From: Runella defluvii | GTDB taxonomy: Bacteria > Bacteroidota > Bacteroidia > Cytophagales > Spirosomataceae | Direction of reading: 5' to 3' | Assembly: GCF_014195535.1 (NCBI RefSeq) | Contig: NZ_JACIBY010000005.1 | Coordinates: 183,807-247,806, forward strand | DNA: 64,000 nucleotides | Shown here: positions 1-8,811 of the stretch, piece after piece | Numbering within the stretch: the first letter of the stretch is position 1 | Layout of the letters: each line of letters starts with the position of its first letter | Translations under genes and position numbers: made by a program | Notes under the pieces: model-generated | The model's input: the letters and a program-made list of their open reading frames with translations, nothing else | Databases searched by the model: none | What the model was told of the DNA's origin: nothing

Positions 1-64
1 TTTTTCTTTTAATGAGTTCAACCTGTAGTGGCTGCCATAATCATCTGTCATTTAGGCACTACAG

Positions 65-1042
65 TTATTTCCCTTCCCCCATCCGCTGCGCTATCATACT
101 CCCCACCATGAGTTGCAAAGCGTGGTATATCATCAAAGGTAGCAAAGCCACTCCCAACAACTCGGGCGTTGGAAAAAGAACTTTTCCCATCACAGCACCT
201 TGTACAAGCGACTTCTTAGAACCGCAAAACAAGACCGTGATTCGGTCGGGTCGGTTGAAGTTGAGGGCATAACTGATGAGGTTCATCACACCAAACATGA
301 ATAAGAAAAACGTCAGCATCCCCACTCCCAACTGAAAAAGCTCCGACGCGGACTGATTGCTAAACATATTGCCCGCAAACGATTCACAAAACGATGTATA
401 GACAATCAGCAAAATGATGCTTTGATCAAAAAGACGAAGGGCATTGTTGTAGCGTTCGGTCCATTTTCCTAGTTTTTTGTGGAGCAAATAACCCACAACC
501 ACGGGCAATAATACTTCCAAACACAACCGCAAAATCACGTGCGTTACGTCGAAATTAGCGTCTTGTTGCTCCAGGACCCTGCTCATCCAGAGAGGTGTAA
601 TAAAAATACCAATGATGCTCGAAATACTGGCGTTGAAAATCGCTGCTGGAAGGTTACCGCCCGCAATCGCCACCATCACCACCGACGACGAAACAGTCGA
701 TGGCAATGCCGCCAAGTAAAATACCCCCGTCCAAAGCAGCGACGTGGTATCAATCGGCAACACCTTGCCTAATCCGATAATGACCAACGGAAAAAAAACG
801 AACGTCGTCAGCTGTATCAGCAAGTGCAGTTTCCAGTTACTCAGTCCTTTTTTTAGTTTTTCGGGGCTTAGTTTTAGGCCGTAAAAAAAGAAAATCACCG
901 ATACTCCGTATTCGGCGATTTGTGGTAAATGCAAGGGGCTTTGTTCAAGCCCCAAACTAGGAAAAACGTAGGCCAGTCCAATCATTGCCAGCAGGCAAAA
1001 GAAAAAACCGTTGATGCCTACTTTGGCGAGTAACTGTATCAT
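65..1042 (-). CDS. SBF-like (bile acid:Na+ symporter superfamily) transporter
   Basis: A 325-residue polytopic inner-membrane protein with about ten hydrophobic segments. It resembles the SBF-like branch (YfeH type) of the bile acid:sodium symporter superfamily in length and in the conserved middle segment, including AALPSTVSSSVVM and the late FCGSKKSLVQG motif. The substrate cannot be read from sequence; the family moves organic anions with sodium. The ATG lies 3 bases after the pyrF stop, so this is the last gene of a tight minus-strand operon with the phosphatase and pyrF. The link to pyrimidine synthesis may be only positional. Confidence 0.85.
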   Translation of the reverse strand: MIQLLAKVGINGFFFCLLAMIGLAYVFPSLGLEQSPLHLPQIAEYGVSVIFFFYGLKLSPEKLKKGLSNWKLHLLIQLTTFVFFPLVIIGLGKVLPIDTTSLLWTGVFYLAALPSTVSSSVVMVAIAGGNLPAAIFNASISSIIGIFITPLWMSRVLEQQDANFDVTHVILRLCLEVLLPVVVGYLLHKKLGKWTERYNNALRLFDQSIILLIVYTSFCESFAGNMFSNQSASELFQLGVGMLTFFLFMFGVMNLISYALNFNRPDRITVLFCGSKKSLVQGAVMGKVLFPTPELLGVALLPLMIYHALQLMVGSMIAQRMGEGK

Positions 1043-1045
1043 AGG

Positions 1046-1945
1046 TTAAATAATCCCAAACGCCTTCAGTTGTGCTTCCATTTCTTGCTGCATTCGCTGG
1101 GCTTCTTCGGCGGCTTTTTGCTCAAAATCCGTCCCCGATGAGGCGTAAATAATGCTTCGTGCGGCGTTAACGAGCAATCCGCAGTCTTTGTTCATGCCAT
1201 ACTTGCACACTTCTTCCATGCTTCCCCCTTGCGCACCTACGCCAGGAATCAACAAAAAGTGGTCAGGCGCAATTTTTCGCACTTGCTTGAGCATCGGGGC
1301 TTTGGTAGCACCTACTACGTACATAAGGCGATCGGCTCCTCCCCACTCTTGCGACACGCGCAGTACACGCTCAAACACGTACTCGTTCTGATTTTCTACG
1401 ACAATTTGACTATTGGCCAACCCCAACTCATCGTCATCGTTGCGCGACAATTGGGGGTTGAGCAAGTGGGTTTGAAAATCGGCGCTTCCTTCGTTGGAGG
1501 TTAAGGCCAGCAAAATCACCCATTTGTCTTTAAACTCCAAGAAAGGCATGACTGAGTCACGGCCCATGTAAGGCGCAACCGTGATGCTGTCAAAGGACAT
1601 TCCCGATGAGTTTTTATCAAAAAAAGCTTGGGCGTACAGCGAAGACGTGTTTCCGATATCGCCGCGTTTGGCATCGGCAATCGTGAAGCAGTCTTTGGGA
1701 ATATAGGCCAACGTACGCTGCAAACTGTTCCATCCGCGCGGGCCAAGGGCTTCGTAAAACGCAATGTTGGGTTTATACGCCACGGCATACGGTGCGGTTG
1801 CGTCGATAAGGCGTTTGTTAAACTCAAAAATCGCATCTGGTTCTTTCAACAAATGCTTTGGTAGCTTTTTGAGGTCGGGGTCGAGTCCTACACACAAAAA
1901 AGACTTTTTTCGCTTTATCTGTTCAATCAGTTGGTTTCTGGTCAT
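1046..1945 (-). CDS. pyrF: Orotidine 5'-phosphate decarboxylase (type 2)
   Basis: Decarboxylates OMP to UMP, the last step of de novo pyrimidine synthesis, in the cytoplasm. At 299 residues it has the longer subfamily 2 length. Visible landmarks are [11 protein letters not shown] (residues 19-29), the catalytic DAKRGD segment (91-96; Asp91, Lys93, Asp96) and the phosphate-binding [10 protein letters not shown] near residue 235. It is 7 bases downstream of the phosphatase gene and 3 bases upstream of the SBF transporter gene. Dihydroorotase, another enzyme of the pathway, is also in the window (21.7 kb) but in a separate transcription unit. Confidence 0.96.
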   Translation of the reverse strand: MTRNQLIEQIKRKKSFLCVGLDPDLKKLPKHLLKEPDAIFEFNKRLIDATAPYAVAYKPNIAFYEALGPRGWNSLQRTLAYIPKDCFTIADAKRGDIGNTSSLYAQAFFDKNSSGMSFDSITVAPYMGRDSVMPFLEFKDKWVILLALTSNEGSADFQTHLLNPQLSRNDDDELGLANSQIVVENQNEYVFERVLRVSQEWGGADRLMYVVGATKAPMLKQVRKIAPDHFLLIPGVGAQGGSMEEVCKYGMNKDCGLLVNAARSIIYASSGTDFEQKAAEEAQRMQQEMEAQLKAFGII

Positions 1946-1952
1946 TGCTTGG

Positions 1953-2597
1953 TTAGGCTAATAAATGCGGAGGAACTTGCTCTAAATGAGCTATATCGTT
2001 GTGTTTTTGAATCGAAAACGAGCCCGTAGCGTAATCGTAATGCAGGAGATACAAGCCCAAGTTGGTATGCAAATATTCGTCCATTTCGTGCAAAGGGCGC
2101 TTAAAAATGGTCGCCAACAACACCCGCATGGCGCGACCGTGCATAGCAACAAGTACCGTTTTTTCTTCGGGGCGAGAGAGAATCAAGTCGATAACTGGCA
2201 ATTGGCGACTTTGCACGTCCACGGGACTTTCGCCCCCTTCGGCTTGCAGCTCTACTTCACCTTTTTGCCAACTCTCAATCAGCCAACGGTAGTAATCGTT
2301 GTCCATGCTGTTGGGCGTACGCCCTTCTCTCACTCCCCAACTAATCTCGTTGAGTCCTTCGTAGGCTTCGTGGGGCAGTCCTTTTTCCAAAAAACCTTTG
2401 ACGCTTTGCTTGGTGCGGATGAGGTTAGAGGTATAAATTTTATCAAACGTGACGTCTTGATAAGTTTGGTAAAACGCGTGGGCTTGGGCGTGGCCGAGTT
2501 CGTTGAGTTCAGCATCTATTCCGCTTCCCTGCACAACTCCTCGTCGGTTGTAGTCGGTTTCACCGTGGCGGATGAGGTAAATAACTTTAGAAGACAT
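1953..2597 (-). CDS. Histidine phosphatase family protein (phosphoglycerate mutase-like)
   Basis: A 214-residue cytoplasmic phosphatase of the histidine phosphatase superfamily. The phosphohistidine motif [11 protein letters not shown] (Arg10, His11) is at the N-terminus, and a second catalytic His sits in VAMHGRAMR near residue 153. The substrate is not identifiable; cobalamin-type phosphatases, fructose-2,6-bisphosphatases and broad-specificity enzymes share this layout. First gene of the operon with pyrF and the SBF transporter; a good promoter lies at 2658-2685. Confidence 0.9.
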   Translation of the reverse strand: MSSKVIYLIRHGETDYNRRGVVQGSGIDAELNELGHAQAHAFYQTYQDVTFDKIYTSNLIRTKQSVKGFLEKGLPHEAYEGLNEISWGVREGRTPNSMDNDYYRWLIESWQKGEVELQAEGGESPVDVQSRQLPVIDLILSRPEEKTVLVAMHGRAMRVLLATIFKRPLHEMDEYLHTNLGLYLLHYDYATGSFSIQKHNDIAHLEQVPPHLLA

Positions 2598-2657
2598 GTA
2601 AAATCTACGTAAAATCCGTTTAAAATCGAATGAAATCGCCTAGTTTTGACGACACGA

Positions 2658-2685
2658 CAAAAATACCCCTTTTAGCTATGTTCAA
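2658..2685 (-). promoter_or_regulatory. Bacteroidota-type promoter for phosphatase-pyrF-transporter operon
   Basis: On the minus strand a -33 TTG (2685-2683), a 17-base spacer and a -7 box TATTTTTG (2665-2658) fit TTG-N17-TAnnTTTG. A divergent -7 box TAGTTTTG lies on the plus strand at 2641-2648. Both would sit inside the thioesterase gene if that gene began at its earlier ATG (2630), which favours the later start. Confidence 0.5.
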
Positions 2686-3100
2686 CAAACTTAATGCGCT
2701 CGAACGCATCAAACAGTTAGATAATAATACAATTGCAGGGCATTTGGGCATCGAATACGTAGAAGTAGGCGACGATTACGTCATTGCTCGAATGCCCGTT
2801 GACCACCGCACGCACCAACCCTTTGGGATTCTTCACGGCGGGGCGTCGGTGGTATTGGCCGAAACCGTTGGCAGCATCGCCTCGTACCTTATCTTACCCG
2901 AATCAGCCCATCAGTATGCCGTTGGGCTCGACATCAACGCCAACCACATACGCGGCGTCAAAAGCGGCTGGGTGTATGGCAAAGCCACCCCGATTCACAT
3001 CGGCCGTACCACCCACGTGTGGGAAATCCGCATCACAACCGAAGACGGCAAGCTCGTCTGCATTAGTCGCCTAACAATGGCCATTCTTTCAACTCCATAA
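2678..3100 (+). CDS. Hotdog-fold thioesterase (PaaI/MenI-like)
   Basis: A 140-residue acyl-CoA thioesterase of the hotdog fold. The segment HQPFGILHGG followed by a LAET helix carries the catalytic Glu of the PaaI/MenI/YdiI type. Relatives hydrolyse 1,4-dihydroxy-2-naphthoyl-CoA in menaquinone synthesis or phenylacetyl-type CoA esters; the sequence does not decide which. An in-frame ATG at 2630 would add 16 residues without family character and would swallow the divergent promoter region, so I prefer 2678. It converges on the CBM48 gene and ends at a strong shared terminator. Confidence 0.88.
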   Translation: MFNKLNALERIKQLDNNTIAGHLGIEYVEVGDDYVIARMPVDHRTHQPFGILHGGASVVLAETVGSIASYLILPESAHQYAVGLDINANHIRGVKSGWVYGKATPIHIGRTTHVWEIRITTEDGKLVCISRLTMAILSTP

Positions 3101-3102
3101 AC

Positions 3103-3140
3103 AACAAACCCCTCCAAACGGACGCTTGGAGGGGTTTGTT
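3103..3140. terminator. Bidirectional rho-independent terminator
   Basis: A perfect 15-bp stem (AACAAACCCCTCCAA at 3103-3117 against 3126-3140) with an 8-base loop lies between two convergent genes. The A/T-containing stem ends allow termination in both directions. Confidence 0.85.
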
Positions 3141-3157
3141 CAAAATTGTAGTACCGA

Positions 3158-3469
3158 TTAAAGAACCACTACTGAGTTCTCGTCGTAAGATACGCCCGTT
3201 GGAACGAACTTGTCGGCAGTTTCATCGTTGGTCCATGTAGTGCCATCGAGCAAATAACGGAAAGCATATTCTTTTCCAGTTTCCAACTCTACAATAGCCT
3301 TATATGAACCATCTTTTTGTTTCTTCAATTTTGTAGCGGCCTCGGTAGCCCAACCATTAAACTCTCCCAATAGAGCAACATCTTTTGCACCAGCGACTTC
3401 GTCAGCTGAAAGAGAGAACGTTACTTTACAAACAGGTTTGCTTTTCAATACTTGTTTTGCAATTGCCAT
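3158..3469 (-). CDS. Small glycogen-binding-like (CBM48/isoamylase N-terminal) protein
   Basis: A 103-residue protein made of a single early-set domain, matching the CBM48/AMPK-beta glycogen-binding module: VALLGEFNGWA near residue 33, then YAFRYLLDG and a WTNDETADKFVPT segment. In the family this module binds alpha-glucans. No catalytic domain is attached, so a role as a stand-alone carbohydrate-binding or regulatory protein is inferred. No signal peptide is seen, which points to the cytoplasm. A promoter at 3500-3531 suggests it is monocistronic. Confidence 0.85.
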   Translation of the reverse strand: MAIAKQVLKSKPVCKVTFSLSADEVAGAKDVALLGEFNGWATEAATKLKKQKDGSYKAIVELETGKEYAFRYLLDGTTWTNDETADKFVPTGVSYDENSVVVL

Positions 3470-3499
3470 AGCGTTATTTGGTTATTTAGTTCGCAGGGG

Positions 3500-3531
3500 C
3501 AAAGATATAAAATAAATCCAAATCAAGTCAA
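3500..3531 (-). promoter_or_regulatory. Predicted promoter of the CBM48 gene
   Basis: The minus strand carries a -7 box TATCTTTG (3507-3500), with TTG trinucleotides 16 and 21 bases upstream as alternative -33 elements. The surrounding 3470-3690 stretch is strongly AT-rich and contains no gene. Confidence 0.45.
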
Positions 3532-3689
3532 TGATATACAGTTAGTTACATTAACATATTGTTAATATAATACAATAAAATAGTTCATCATTACAAAAAA
3601 CACCAAAAATAATTTACCAAAAACGAATAAACTATTTAGTATATCGGACACTATTCACACTCAACCTTACGACTTGGGGGTAAGTTGCT

Positions 3690-4091
3690 TCACGGGTTTT
3701 CGACGCGAACTTGCTCATTGACCTGCTGTACGCGGGTGTTCATAATGGTGGCAATACTGTACGCTCGGTACTTGACATCGTCGGCTTTTTCTCCTTCAAA
3801 AAGCTCATCGACATTTTGAAAAAAAATCGCCAGCCATCGGTCAAAGTGCTCAGGCGTGAGGGTGTATTTGGTCGTCAGGCGGAAGTGTGGCGGCATAGGT
3901 CGGCCGTTGTAATTGAGTGTTCCGAAGAGAATACCTTCCCAAAAATCATACATTTTGGGCAAATGCAATTCCCACGACACCTGTGCAACCTCATCGAAGA
4001 TAGGGCCAAGCTCGGCATCTTCTCGTATTTTTTGGTAGAAACTATTCACTAACAGTTCTACATCAGCTCGGTTTTCAAGTTGTTTTCGCAT
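3690..4091 (-). CDS. Group III truncated haemoglobin
   Basis: A compact globin of about 133 residues with the group III (trHbP) pattern: an N-terminal VNSFYQKIRED helix, a WEGILFGTLNYNG segment, HFRLTTKYTLTPEHFDRW containing the proximal His region, and a C-terminal MNTRVQQ helix. Such globins bind O2 or NO in the cytoplasm; the physiological role is mostly unknown. The frame extends upstream to an ATG at 4115 (MMQFCLKR...), but the internal ATG at 4091 gives the usual family start. About 220 AT-rich bases separate it from the divergent permease gene. Confidence 0.88.
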   Translation of the reverse strand: MRKQLENRADVELLVNSFYQKIREDAELGPIFDEVAQVSWELHLPKMYDFWEGILFGTLNYNGRPMPPHFRLTTKYTLTPEHFDRWLAIFFQNVDELFEGEKADDVKYRAYSIATIMNTRVQQVNEQVRVENP

Positions 4092-4338
4092 ACGTTTTAA
4101 ACAAAATTGCATCAAGATAGGTGCACTATATGTAGTAGAGAATGACTGAAGTCAGATATTGCTTGTATTATTGATAGTAACTATTTCATTATCAATCCTT
4201 TTGAGTAGATGATTATTTGGTATAAAAATAAGTTTTCAACCTCTTTATTTGGTAACAAACCAATAAGGGCGTATTTTTCAACCACATTTCAATAACAAAC
4301 CTAATCTTAGTATTAAAAAACTTCTAACTACAGACAGA

Positions 4339-5982
4339 ATGGCGAAGCAACTTTGGATTAAAAAACCCTTAGACCAACTCCTCTCAGAGTCCTCGGGTGA
4401 GGGCAATCAGCTAAAACGAACCTTGGGAGCTGGTAGCTTGGTAGCCTTAGGTATAGGTGCCATCATTGGAGCTGGATTATTTTCAATTACTGGGGGCGCT
4501 GCCGCCAACCAAGCAGGTCCAGCCATCACCATTTCATTTATTGTAGCCGCACTTGGCTGTGCTTTTGCAGGCTTGTGCTACGCCGAATTTGCTTCCATGA
4601 TTCCCGTAGCTGGTAGTGCTTACACTTACTCCTATGCCACGCTAGGTGAATTTGTTGCTTGGATCATCGGCTGGGACTTGGTGTTAGAATATGCCGTCGG
4701 TGCTGCTACGGTTAGTATTAGCTGGAGTCGTTATCTAATAAAGTTTCTGGAAGGCTTTGATGTCCACTTACCCGTTGCCCTTACGGTAGGCCCTTGGGAT
4801 GGTGGAATGATTAACCTACCTGCGGTTTTTATCGTTGTACTGATGAGTCTTTTGCTCATGAAAGGTACGCAAGAAAGTGCCCTTGTCAATGGTATTATTG
4901 TAGCCTTAAAAGTAGCGGTTGTTATTGTCTTTATCATTTTAGGATGGAAGTACATCAACGAATCGAACTACACACCTTACATTCCTGACAATACAGGAAC
5001 TTTCGGCGAATACGGTTTTAGTGGTATCATCCGAGCAGCGGCCATCGTATTTTTTGCTTACATTGGTTTTGATGCCGTAAGTACAGCTGCCCAAGAAGCC
5101 AAAAACCCAAAAAGAGACATGCCAATTGGTATTCTTGCGTCTTTGGCCATTTGTACGATTTTGTATATTTTGTTTGCCCACGTTATGACGGGCGTAACTA
5201 GCTATACTTCATTCAAAGGACAAGACGGAATTGCTCCCGTTGCTGTCGCGATTGAAAGCATGGGTACTCCCAACGCCGCTGGGGTGCTTGTTCCTGATTA
5301 TCCTTGGTTAAACCGTGCCATTATCGTCGCTATTTTGGCAGGTTATGCCTCTGTTATTTTGGTGATGCTTATGGGGCAAACCCGCGTTTTCTTTAGCATG
5401 AGCAAAGACGGTTTGTTGCCTAGAGTGTTCTCAGCAGTTCACCCTAAATTCCAAACTCCTGTAAAAAGCAACTTGATGTTCATGCTTTTTGTGAGCTTAT
5501 TTGCGGCTTTCATCCCTGCCCGTGTAGTTGGAGAAATGACAAGTATCGGAACACTCTTTGCATTCATTTTGGTATGTATCGGTATCATCGTTATGCGTAA
5601 GCAAATGCCAGATGCACCTCGGGCTTTTAAAACACCACTTGTACCGCTTATCCCTATTTTGGGAGTAGCTACTTGCTTCTTTATGATGGCGTTTCTACCT
5701 TTAGATACATGGATTCGTTTGATTGTGTGGATGATTATCGGATTCGATGTCTATTTGTGGTACGGCATTAGCAACAGTAAACTATCTCCTGGTAAAAATA
5801 AATTAACCGATGATTTAAAAGTTGTCAGTATTTCTGGATTGGTTTTGGCAGCCGCTTTGGGTATCATTGCGTTTGTTCACCACGGACAAACAAACGGCGA
5901 AGATACTGGCTTGTTCTATTTCTCTTTGGGTTTTGCGCTCATACATGGGCTTTTATACATAGCAAACGCGTTTAAGAAATAA
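4339..5982 (+). CDS. APC-family amino acid permease (CAT-like)
   Basis: A 547-residue inner-membrane transporter with 12-14 predicted membrane segments. The first helix holds the APC signature GIGAIIGAGLF (near residue 38), followed by the consensus helices GLCYAEFASMIPVAGSAYTYSYATLGE and FFAYIGFDAVSTAAQEAKNP of the cationic amino acid transporter branch. It probably exchanges or imports amino acids; the specific substrate cannot be read. It stands alone and ends at a strong terminator. Confidence 0.93.
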   Translation: MAKQLWIKKPLDQLLSESSGEGNQLKRTLGAGSLVALGIGAIIGAGLFSITGGAAANQAGPAITISFIVAALGCAFAGLCYAEFASMIPVAGSAYTYSYATLGEFVAWIIGWDLVLEYAVGAATVSISWSRYLIKFLEGFDVHLPVALTVGPWDGGMINLPAVFIVVLMSLLLMKGTQESALVNGIIVALKVAVVIVFIILGWKYINESNYTPYIPDNTGTFGEYGFSGIIRAAAIVFFAYIGFDAVSTAAQEAKNPKRDMPIGILASLAICTILYILFAHVMTGVTSYTSFKGQDGIAPVAVAIESMGTPNAAGVLVPDYPWLNRAIIVAILAGYASVILVMLMGQTRVFFSMSKDGLLPRVFSAVHPKFQTPVKSNLMFMLFVSLFAAFIPARVVGEMTSIGTLFAFILVCIGIIVMRKQMPDAPRAFKTPLVPLIPILGVATCFFMMAFLPLDTWIRLIVWMIIGFDVYLWYGISNSKLSPGKNKLTDDLKVVSISGLVLAAALGIIAFVHHGQTNGEDTGLFYFSLGFALIHGLLYIANAFKK

Positions 5983-5995
5983 ACTTTTGCTTTAC

Positions 5996-6042
5996 TATAT
6001 AACAAAAAGACCGCTCTTGATGAGCGGTCTTTTTGTTATATA
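5996..6042. terminator. Bidirectional terminator between permease and barrel genes
   Basis: A perfect 21-bp stem (5996-6016 against 6022-6042), core AAAAAGACCGCTC/GAGCGGTCTTTTT, with a 5-base loop. It lies between convergent genes and serves both strands. Confidence 0.9.
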
Positions 6043-6060
6043 GCTTCTTAAAACCAATGA

Positions 6061-6771
6061 CTATCTTCCCAACGGAATTGAAAATCCTGCCAAGGCTGTA
6101 AAGCTTTGATTGTGAACGGGCACTTGTACTATCGGAGTATCATATACCCGCGTAAAACCACGTTGGTAACGACCTTCTACAAAAAGTTTGGCACCTCCCA
6201 AGTCGAAGCTCAGTCCTACGCCTCCTGCCCCGCCTACTTCAAAGCGGTTGAAACCTCCCAAGCCGATGCTTGTGCGGTTGGGCTGCGTACGGAAAAGAAT
6301 CAAATCGGCGCGGCTTACGATTTTACCGTCGGCAAGATAGCTAAACGTAGGCCCCGCTACCACATAGGGCTTTACCCGATTACCTGCATCTCCAAACTCG
6401 TACTGCAACAACAACGGCGCTTGAATGTACGTAAGGCGCTGTTTGAGCGACCCACCCAAAGGAAGGTTCACGCCTACCAAATCCAATAAATCGTTGGAAG
6501 AAATACCTGCGCCGCTTTGGGTATAGGCAATTTCGGGACGGAACGACAAACCGCCTGAGATGGGCACTTGCAAAAATACCCCGCCGTTTCCGCTCACGAT
6601 GTAATTAAGATTCCCTGTAAAGTTTTCAACGAAACCACCGTTTCCTGTGGTTTTGGCCAATGATGCTCCGCCACGCGCCCCAATAGACACTTGCGCTTGG
6701 GTAGTCACGGCGAGGAACATCAATCCTACTATAAAAGCAACATTTGAACGAATAAAAGCGAAATTTTTCAT
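6061..6771 (-). CDS. Outer-membrane beta-barrel protein (PorT-like family)
   Basis: A 236-residue exported protein with a signal peptide ending near AVTTQAQ (residues 22-27). It then alternates short amphipathic strands and Gly-rich turns, as in the small Bacteroidota outer-membrane barrels (PorT/OmpA-barrel-like). Typical features are IGARGGASLAKTTG at the first strand and a final strand ending FSIPLGR. No enzymatic motif is present. It lies downstream of, and on the same strand as, the STN surface-repeat gene, separated by about 95 bases, so it may belong to the same regulon. Confidence 0.8.
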   Translation of the reverse strand: MKNFAFIRSNVAFIVGLMFLAVTTQAQVSIGARGGASLAKTTGNGGFVENFTGNLNYIVSGNGGVFLQVPISGGLSFRPEIAYTQSGAGISSNDLLDLVGVNLPLGGSLKQRLTYIQAPLLLQYEFGDAGNRVKPYVVAGPTFSYLADGKIVSRADLILFRTQPNRTSIGLGGFNRFEVGGAGGVGLSFDLGGAKLFVEGRYQRGFTRVYDTPIVQVPVHNQSFTALAGFSIPLGR

Positions 6772-6867
6772 GGCACTGAAGATGGTTTTGTCAACGATTA
6801 TTTCTTGATTAACGACCTTTTGACGCTCCGTATTTTGGCAAGTAACGGCGCGCGTCGTTAATGATTG

Positions 6868-8775
6868 TTAACGATTACAAATCCGAATTCCCGCCTGAAA
6901 ACCGAGCCAATTGGTCAGGTCAAGTCCCGTACGAAGTGTGGTCGCTGGAAGTGGCTGATACAGACGCGATAAGTCAGCCTTGATGTAACCAGGCTCCGCC
7001 GTGAGTGCCGTCCAGGTACCTGCCGCAAACAACGCCAGCTGTCGTGAGAGTTTTTTTTCCAATCCCAGACTCAGCCGATAAAACATTCCGTTTGAAGAAT
7101 CAAATCGGTTCGTCGCTTCCATGATTTTGTTGGCGGTTAGGTCCAAGTTTCCTGCCCAACCACGGCCAAAATACACCGAACTTCCGATGCCGTAGCCAAA
7201 AGTATAGAGGGGTTTGTTGGCCATCCCAAAACTACCTCCTAGCGTCACGATGTTGTAAAAACCGCGTACGCCCGTTTTGAAAGTTAGGTTAGCATAGTTG
7301 AGTTCGTCGCTGCTGATTTCAAAACGACGGTAGCCATTGCGGCGAACGTAGCTAAAAAGTCCAATCGGAATCGCTCCCGAGGAATCGGCATAGTTGAATA
7401 AGCCTAATTGGAGTCCTTTTTCGTGAATACCTGCATAGTTGAAATACGGACTGATTTGTGCTCCTCTCAAGCGGCGAAGTGCGACGTTTCCAAAGCCGCT
7501 GAGTTGCATCCCGCGCGTGTTTCCAAGCACTACGTTGGCAAAACCACTTACTTGAGCCCCCTGTAAACTCCCCAGCGTCACGCTGGCAAAGCCCGCCGTT
7601 TGGAGGCCGTTGCTAAAACTACGTCCCGTTAAGTTGGCAAAACCTGCCACCTGAATCCCACTGTGGTGCCCGCCCGTCAGGTTAGCAAAACCAGAAAACT
7701 GCATCCCTTCCACATTTCTAAACGCAGCATTGCCAAAACCCGACACTTGTAAGCCATAAACGTTGCGCCCAACGAGGTTGACAAAACCTGAGAATTGTGC
7801 TCCGTGCACATCCCAACGCACCAAATTGGCCAGTCCACCAAACTCCAAGGCATTAACTCCCAGCGAATAACCCGCTATCACATTGAAAGACAGCGCATTA
7901 ATAACGTGCCCGCTCAACACGTGGTTGGTTCCAATAAACGGCAAAAACGACACTTGAAAGGGGCGATAAAGCGTATCGTCCACGTTTTTGATGTGAACGG
8001 CTTGCTTGGCCGTGGTAAAAGCGTCCACAAACGTTTCTTGTACTTTATCTAATCTCAACTCTCGTTTTTTGGCGGGGACATCGTTGGTATCTGCCGAAGC
8101 CACAAACACAGGCAGCGGTGCCACGGGTACTTTTACTTTGAAGGTATCTTTCCGCGCTACTGTTGTCGAGGGAAGTGTTTGCGGACGAATGGGCTCCGTT
8201 TTCCCATCTATCTTCGTGTGAATCAAGCCAATGTCCAACGAAAATTGATTGTTGATGGGCATACTCGTTCCGAGGTATTTCTCTTTCCGCACTTCCAAGC
8301 GAGGGTTGGGCAGAGCCGCTGGCAATTTTAACCGATAATAGCCCATCGAATTAGACACGGCAGAAACCAGCGTTCGTTTTTCGTAAATACTCGCTTGGGC
8401 AATGCGTTCACCCGTTTCTTGGTCAAAAATATACCCGTTAATAAATACCTCTTTCGGAGGCTCGTTGGTGGGGGTAACTTTCTGAAGAATGACGTGGTTG
8501 CGGCGCTCTTTGTAGGTAGCTGTTCCTTTAAAAATCTCGTCGAGTACTTGGCGAACGGCCTTGCCCGAGGCGTTTAAGGATACGCGGCGATTGACGTCAA
8601 AATCGCTGGGATTGTACGAAAAACTAAACCCGTTTTTGTCCCCAATTAGTTTGAGCGTTTCTTCCAGTCGTTCGTTGGCAACGCGTACCGTAACGGGTTT
8701 ATCTAATACCGATTTTTGGGCAAAACAGAAAAGAGTAACGAGACAAAACCCAATGGTTTGTAAGCAAATTTTCAT
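6868..8775 (-). CDS. STN-domain protein fused to LA_2272-type surface repeats
   Basis: A 635-residue exported protein with signal peptide 1-19. Residues 25-100 match the secretin/TonB short N-terminal (STN) domain, the part of transducing TonB receptors that talks to FecR, and 110-185 look like a carboxypeptidase-D regulatory beta-sandwich. Instead of a TonB plug and barrel, residues 300-465 hold about ten repeats of roughly 20 residues with consensus G-x-Q-x-SGF-x-N, as in LA_2272-type surface repeat proteins. The last 150 residues look barrel-like. It lies directly downstream of sigma and FecR genes on the same strand, so it is the likely signal input to that pair. No plug domain can be found. 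Confidence 0.8.
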   Translation of the reverse strand: MKICLQTIGFCLVTLFCFAQKSVLDKPVTVRVANERLEETLKLIGDKNGFSFSYNPSDFDVNRRVSLNASGKAVRQVLDEIFKGTATYKERRNHVILQKVTPTNEPPKEVFINGYIFDQETGERIAQASIYEKRTLVSAVSNSMGYYRLKLPAALPNPRLEVRKEKYLGTSMPINNQFSLDIGLIHTKIDGKTEPIRPQTLPSTTVARKDTFKVKVPVAPLPVFVASADTNDVPAKKRELRLDKVQETFVDAFTTAKQAVHIKNVDDTLYRPFQVSFLPFIGTNHVLSGHVINALSFNVIAGYSLGVNALEFGGLANLVRWDVHGAQFSGFVNLVGRNVYGLQVSGFGNAAFRNVEGMQFSGFANLTGGHHSGIQVAGFANLTGRSFSNGLQTAGFASVTLGSLQGAQVSGFANVVLGNTRGMQLSGFGNVALRRLRGAQISPYFNYAGIHEKGLQLGLFNYADSSGAIPIGLFSYVRRNGYRRFEISSDELNYANLTFKTGVRGFYNIVTLGGSFGMANKPLYTFGYGIGSSVYFGRGWAGNLDLTANKIMEATNRFDSSNGMFYRLSLGLEKKLSRQLALFAAGTWTALTAEPGYIKADLSRLYQPLPATTLRTGLDLTNWLGFQAGIRICNR

Positions 8776-8811
8776 GGCTGTTAGTTGGTAAACAGTTGAT
8801 TGTGAAGCACA

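Noticed and set aside
23-64. Inverted repeat CTGTAGTG ... CACTACAG as terminator of the SBF transporter operon
   Set aside because: Stem of 8 bases with a 26-base loop and no U-run in the minus-strand transcript; too weak to call.
1986-2612. 208-codon plus-strand open frame opposite the histidine phosphatase
   Set aside because: Shadow of a well-recognised gene; composition is not protein-like.
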